Source of the DNA: Candidatus Rokuibacteriota bacterium
Lineage (GTDB): Bacteria; Methylomirabilota; Methylomirabilia; Rokubacteriales; CSP1-6
Reading direction: 5' to 3'
Assembly (NCBI GenBank): GCA_003220195.1
Contig: QHRT01000350.1
Coordinates: 1-8,144, forward strand
Length of the DNA stretch: 8,144 bases
In this document: positions 7,254 to 8,144 of the stretch, piece by piece
How positions within the stretch are numbered: the first letter of the stretch is position 1
Layout: every line of letters starts with the position of its first letter
Made by a program: the position numbers and the translations under genes
Notes under the pieces: model-generated
Told to the model about the DNA's origin: nothing
Databases searched by the model: none
What the model saw: the letters and a program-made list of their open reading frames with translations, nothing else

Positions 7254-7781
7254 TCAACGAACGATCAGGCCCTGAGGCTCCGTCCCCGCCCTGATGCGGC
7301 TCGCCAGCGTCAATTTCTCGACGTCGATCACGGCAACGTCGTTCGCACCGCGCACCGCAATGAATGCCGTCTTGCCGTCTCTGCTGAACCCGATGTTAGA
7401 GCCGCCCTGGCCGATCGTCAGCCGCTTCACCTCTTTGAAGGTCCGCGCGTCGAAGATCTGGGCGAAGGTGTCCTGTCCGTTGGTGACGAACGAGTAGCGC
7501 CGATCGCGGGTCCACGCGTTCGTCACGGGTTGCTTTCCGGTCGGCTCCGTCGACAGCAGTGTCAGGTCGGAGGCGTCGAGAACCACGTTCGTGTTTGCGT
7601 CAGCGGTCTGCACCCACACCTCTTTCCCGTCGGGCGACACCCGCAACATGTGCGGCTTGCTGTGCGCCGGGAAGGAAACGGTCTTGACCAGTCTTCGGCT
7701 TGCCATGTCGATCTTCGAGACCGTGTCGGCCTCGCGCTCGGGTGTGAAGCCGAACCGACCGTCCGGCGTCAGGTGAAGGTC
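7254..7781 (-). CDS. YVTN-family beta-propeller protein, C-terminal part (downstream of an in-frame TGA)
   Basis: This stretch forms the last four or so blades of a beta-propeller related to the YVTN/YncE family of exported repeat proteins. The blades recur as a short hydrophobic strand plus Asp (SKIDMA, VVLDAS, QIFDAR, VAVIDVE), a turn, then a SPDGK-like motif (LTPDGRF, VSPDGKEV, FSRDGKTA). The protein ends with EPQGLIVR and TGA at 7256-7254. The first Met after the interrupting stop is at 7706, in the middle of a blade, so this is not a natural start. It is in exactly the same frame as the upstream half (7782-8144). The specific ligand or partner cannot be inferred; these propellers are usually periplasmic or secreted and some take part in protein binding or act as enzyme accessory domains. 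It converges on pbpC and is not part of that operon. Confidence 0.85.
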   Translation of the reverse strand, partial: DLHLTPDGRFGFTPEREADTVSKIDMASRRLVKTVSFPAHSKPHMLRVSPDGKEVWVQTADANTNVVLDASDLTLLSTEPTGKQPVTNAWTRDRRYSFVTNGQDTFAQIFDARTFKEVKRLTIGQGGSNIGFSRDGKTAFIAVRGANDVAVIDVEKLTLASRIRAGTEPQGLIVR

Positions 7782-7784
7782 TCA
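7782..7784 (-). other. In-frame TGA interrupting the beta-propeller gene
   Basis: Reading the minus strand, ...TGAFP is followed by TGA and then DLHLTPDGRF in the same frame. Compared with the next blade (KPHMLRVSPDG), the distance from Pro to PDG is identical, so the stop replaces exactly one residue with no indel. A single substitution such as CGA to TGA would explain it. TGA is also the normal terminator of all three genes here, so general UGA recoding is unlikely. Confidence 0.85.
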
Positions 7785-8144
7785 GGGGAAGGCTCCGGTC
7801 TGGAGCGTGGCGTCAACGCTGCCGTGCTCGAGGTCGAGGAACGCGATGAGGTTGTCCCCCGCCACATTGACCGCGGCCTTCTTCTTGTCGGGCAGCACGA
7901 CGAGACTGTGGCCGGGGCCCTTGCCGAGTCTGGCGATGGTCCTCGTGACGGCCACCTGCCTCGGATCGATGGCGATTGCCTGGACTTGATCGTTGGGAAA
8001 GTCGTAGGTCCAGATCCGTGACCCGTCCCAGTAGGTCTGCTCGTTGGACAACCAGCGCACCGAGGCGCCGAGCGGTCGTGTTTCGCGCACCTGGCGGTTG
8101 GCGACGTCGATCAGCGTGACATCTTTCGAGCCGACGTTGAAGAC
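7782..8144 (-). CDS. YVTN-family beta-propeller protein, N-terminal part (5' truncated by window edge, ends at premature TGA)
   Basis: The frame is open at the right edge (reading VFNVGSKDVTLIDVANRQVR from 8144), so the start codon and any signal peptide lie outside the window; the GTG at 8090 is internal. Visible repeats are VTLIDVANRQV, VQAIAIDPRQVAV and IAFLDLEHGSV, each opening a blade. With the four in the downstream half this gives about seven blade units, which fits a seven-bladed propeller and implies that little of the folded domain is missing. One blade is unusual, with WLSNEQTYWDGSRIWTYDFP in place of the common SPDGK turn. The segment ends at the TGA at 7784-7782, after TLQTGAFP. 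A product ending here would lack more than half of the blades and is unlikely to fold. Family assignment rests on repeat pattern rather than a catalytic motif. Confidence 0.82.
   Translation of the reverse strand, partial: VFNVGSKDVTLIDVANRQVRETRPLGASVRWLSNEQTYWDGSRIWTYDFPNDQVQAIAIDPRQVAVTRTIARLGKGPGHSLVVLPDKKKAAVNVAGDNLIAFLDLEHGSVDATLQTGAFP

Noticed and set aside
7782..7784. Selenocysteine or reassigned UGA in the propeller
   Set aside because: TGA terminates the A2M, pbpC and propeller genes in this window, the affected position is a variable blade turn, and no convincing SECIS-like element could be identified by eye.
7095..8021. A 308-codon open frame on the plus strand across the intergenic gap and propeller gene
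   Set aside because: It overlaps the minus-strand propeller, whose repeat pattern is clear, and its own translation shows no family features.
1..8144. CRISPR arrays, insertion sequences, tRNA or rRNA genes, attachment sites
   Set aside because: No regularly spaced repeats, transposase-like proteins, terminal inverted repeats or cloverleaf patterns were found in either strand.

Overview
The window is high-GC bacterial DNA with G/C-dominated third codon positions. It holds the tail of a plus-strand cell-envelope operon, a 257-base convergent intergenic gap, and the 3' part of a minus-strand gene. The operon is a bacterial alpha-2-macroglobulin (A2M) gene followed by the class A penicillin-binding protein PBP1C. 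This is the yfhM-pbpC arrangement known from E. coli and many other Gram-negatives, so the source is most likely a diderm bacterium. The protein flavour would fit Acidobacteriota, Myxococcota or a high-GC Pseudomonadota, but no taxonomic marker is present and this is only a guess.

Positions 1-4612 carry the A2M gene. It is already open at base 1, so the signal peptide and N-terminal domains lie outside the window. The MG domains, the VDEGILQ/bait-type segment, the CSEQ thioester motif and the alpha-helical thioester domain are all recognisable. Near 4003-4018 the coding potential jumps from the frame whose codons start at 3 to the frame whose codons end at 4612. The final A2M domain is therefore in a -1 register relative to the body: either a one-base (3n+1) loss or a sequence error. 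Positions 4609-6996 encode a complete PBP1C with both catalytic domains intact, overlapping the A2M stop by ATGA. Its N-terminus carries a degenerate 60-bp tandem duplication that supplies two competing start regions.

Positions 6997-7253 are non-coding and contain hairpins that could end transcription of the two converging units. Positions 7254-8144, on the minus strand, encode a YVTN/YncE-type beta-propeller. It is cut by the right edge and interrupted by one in-frame TGA at 7782-7784 that leaves the blade register intact.

Functionally, the A2M is expected to trap proteases that enter the periplasm, and PBP1C to make or repair peptidoglycan. Their pairing has been proposed as a joint envelope-defence module. 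The propeller has no evident link to that pair. I see no mobile element, RNA gene, CRISPR array or new defence system. The points most worth checking are the two coding disruptions and the pbpC N-terminal duplication.
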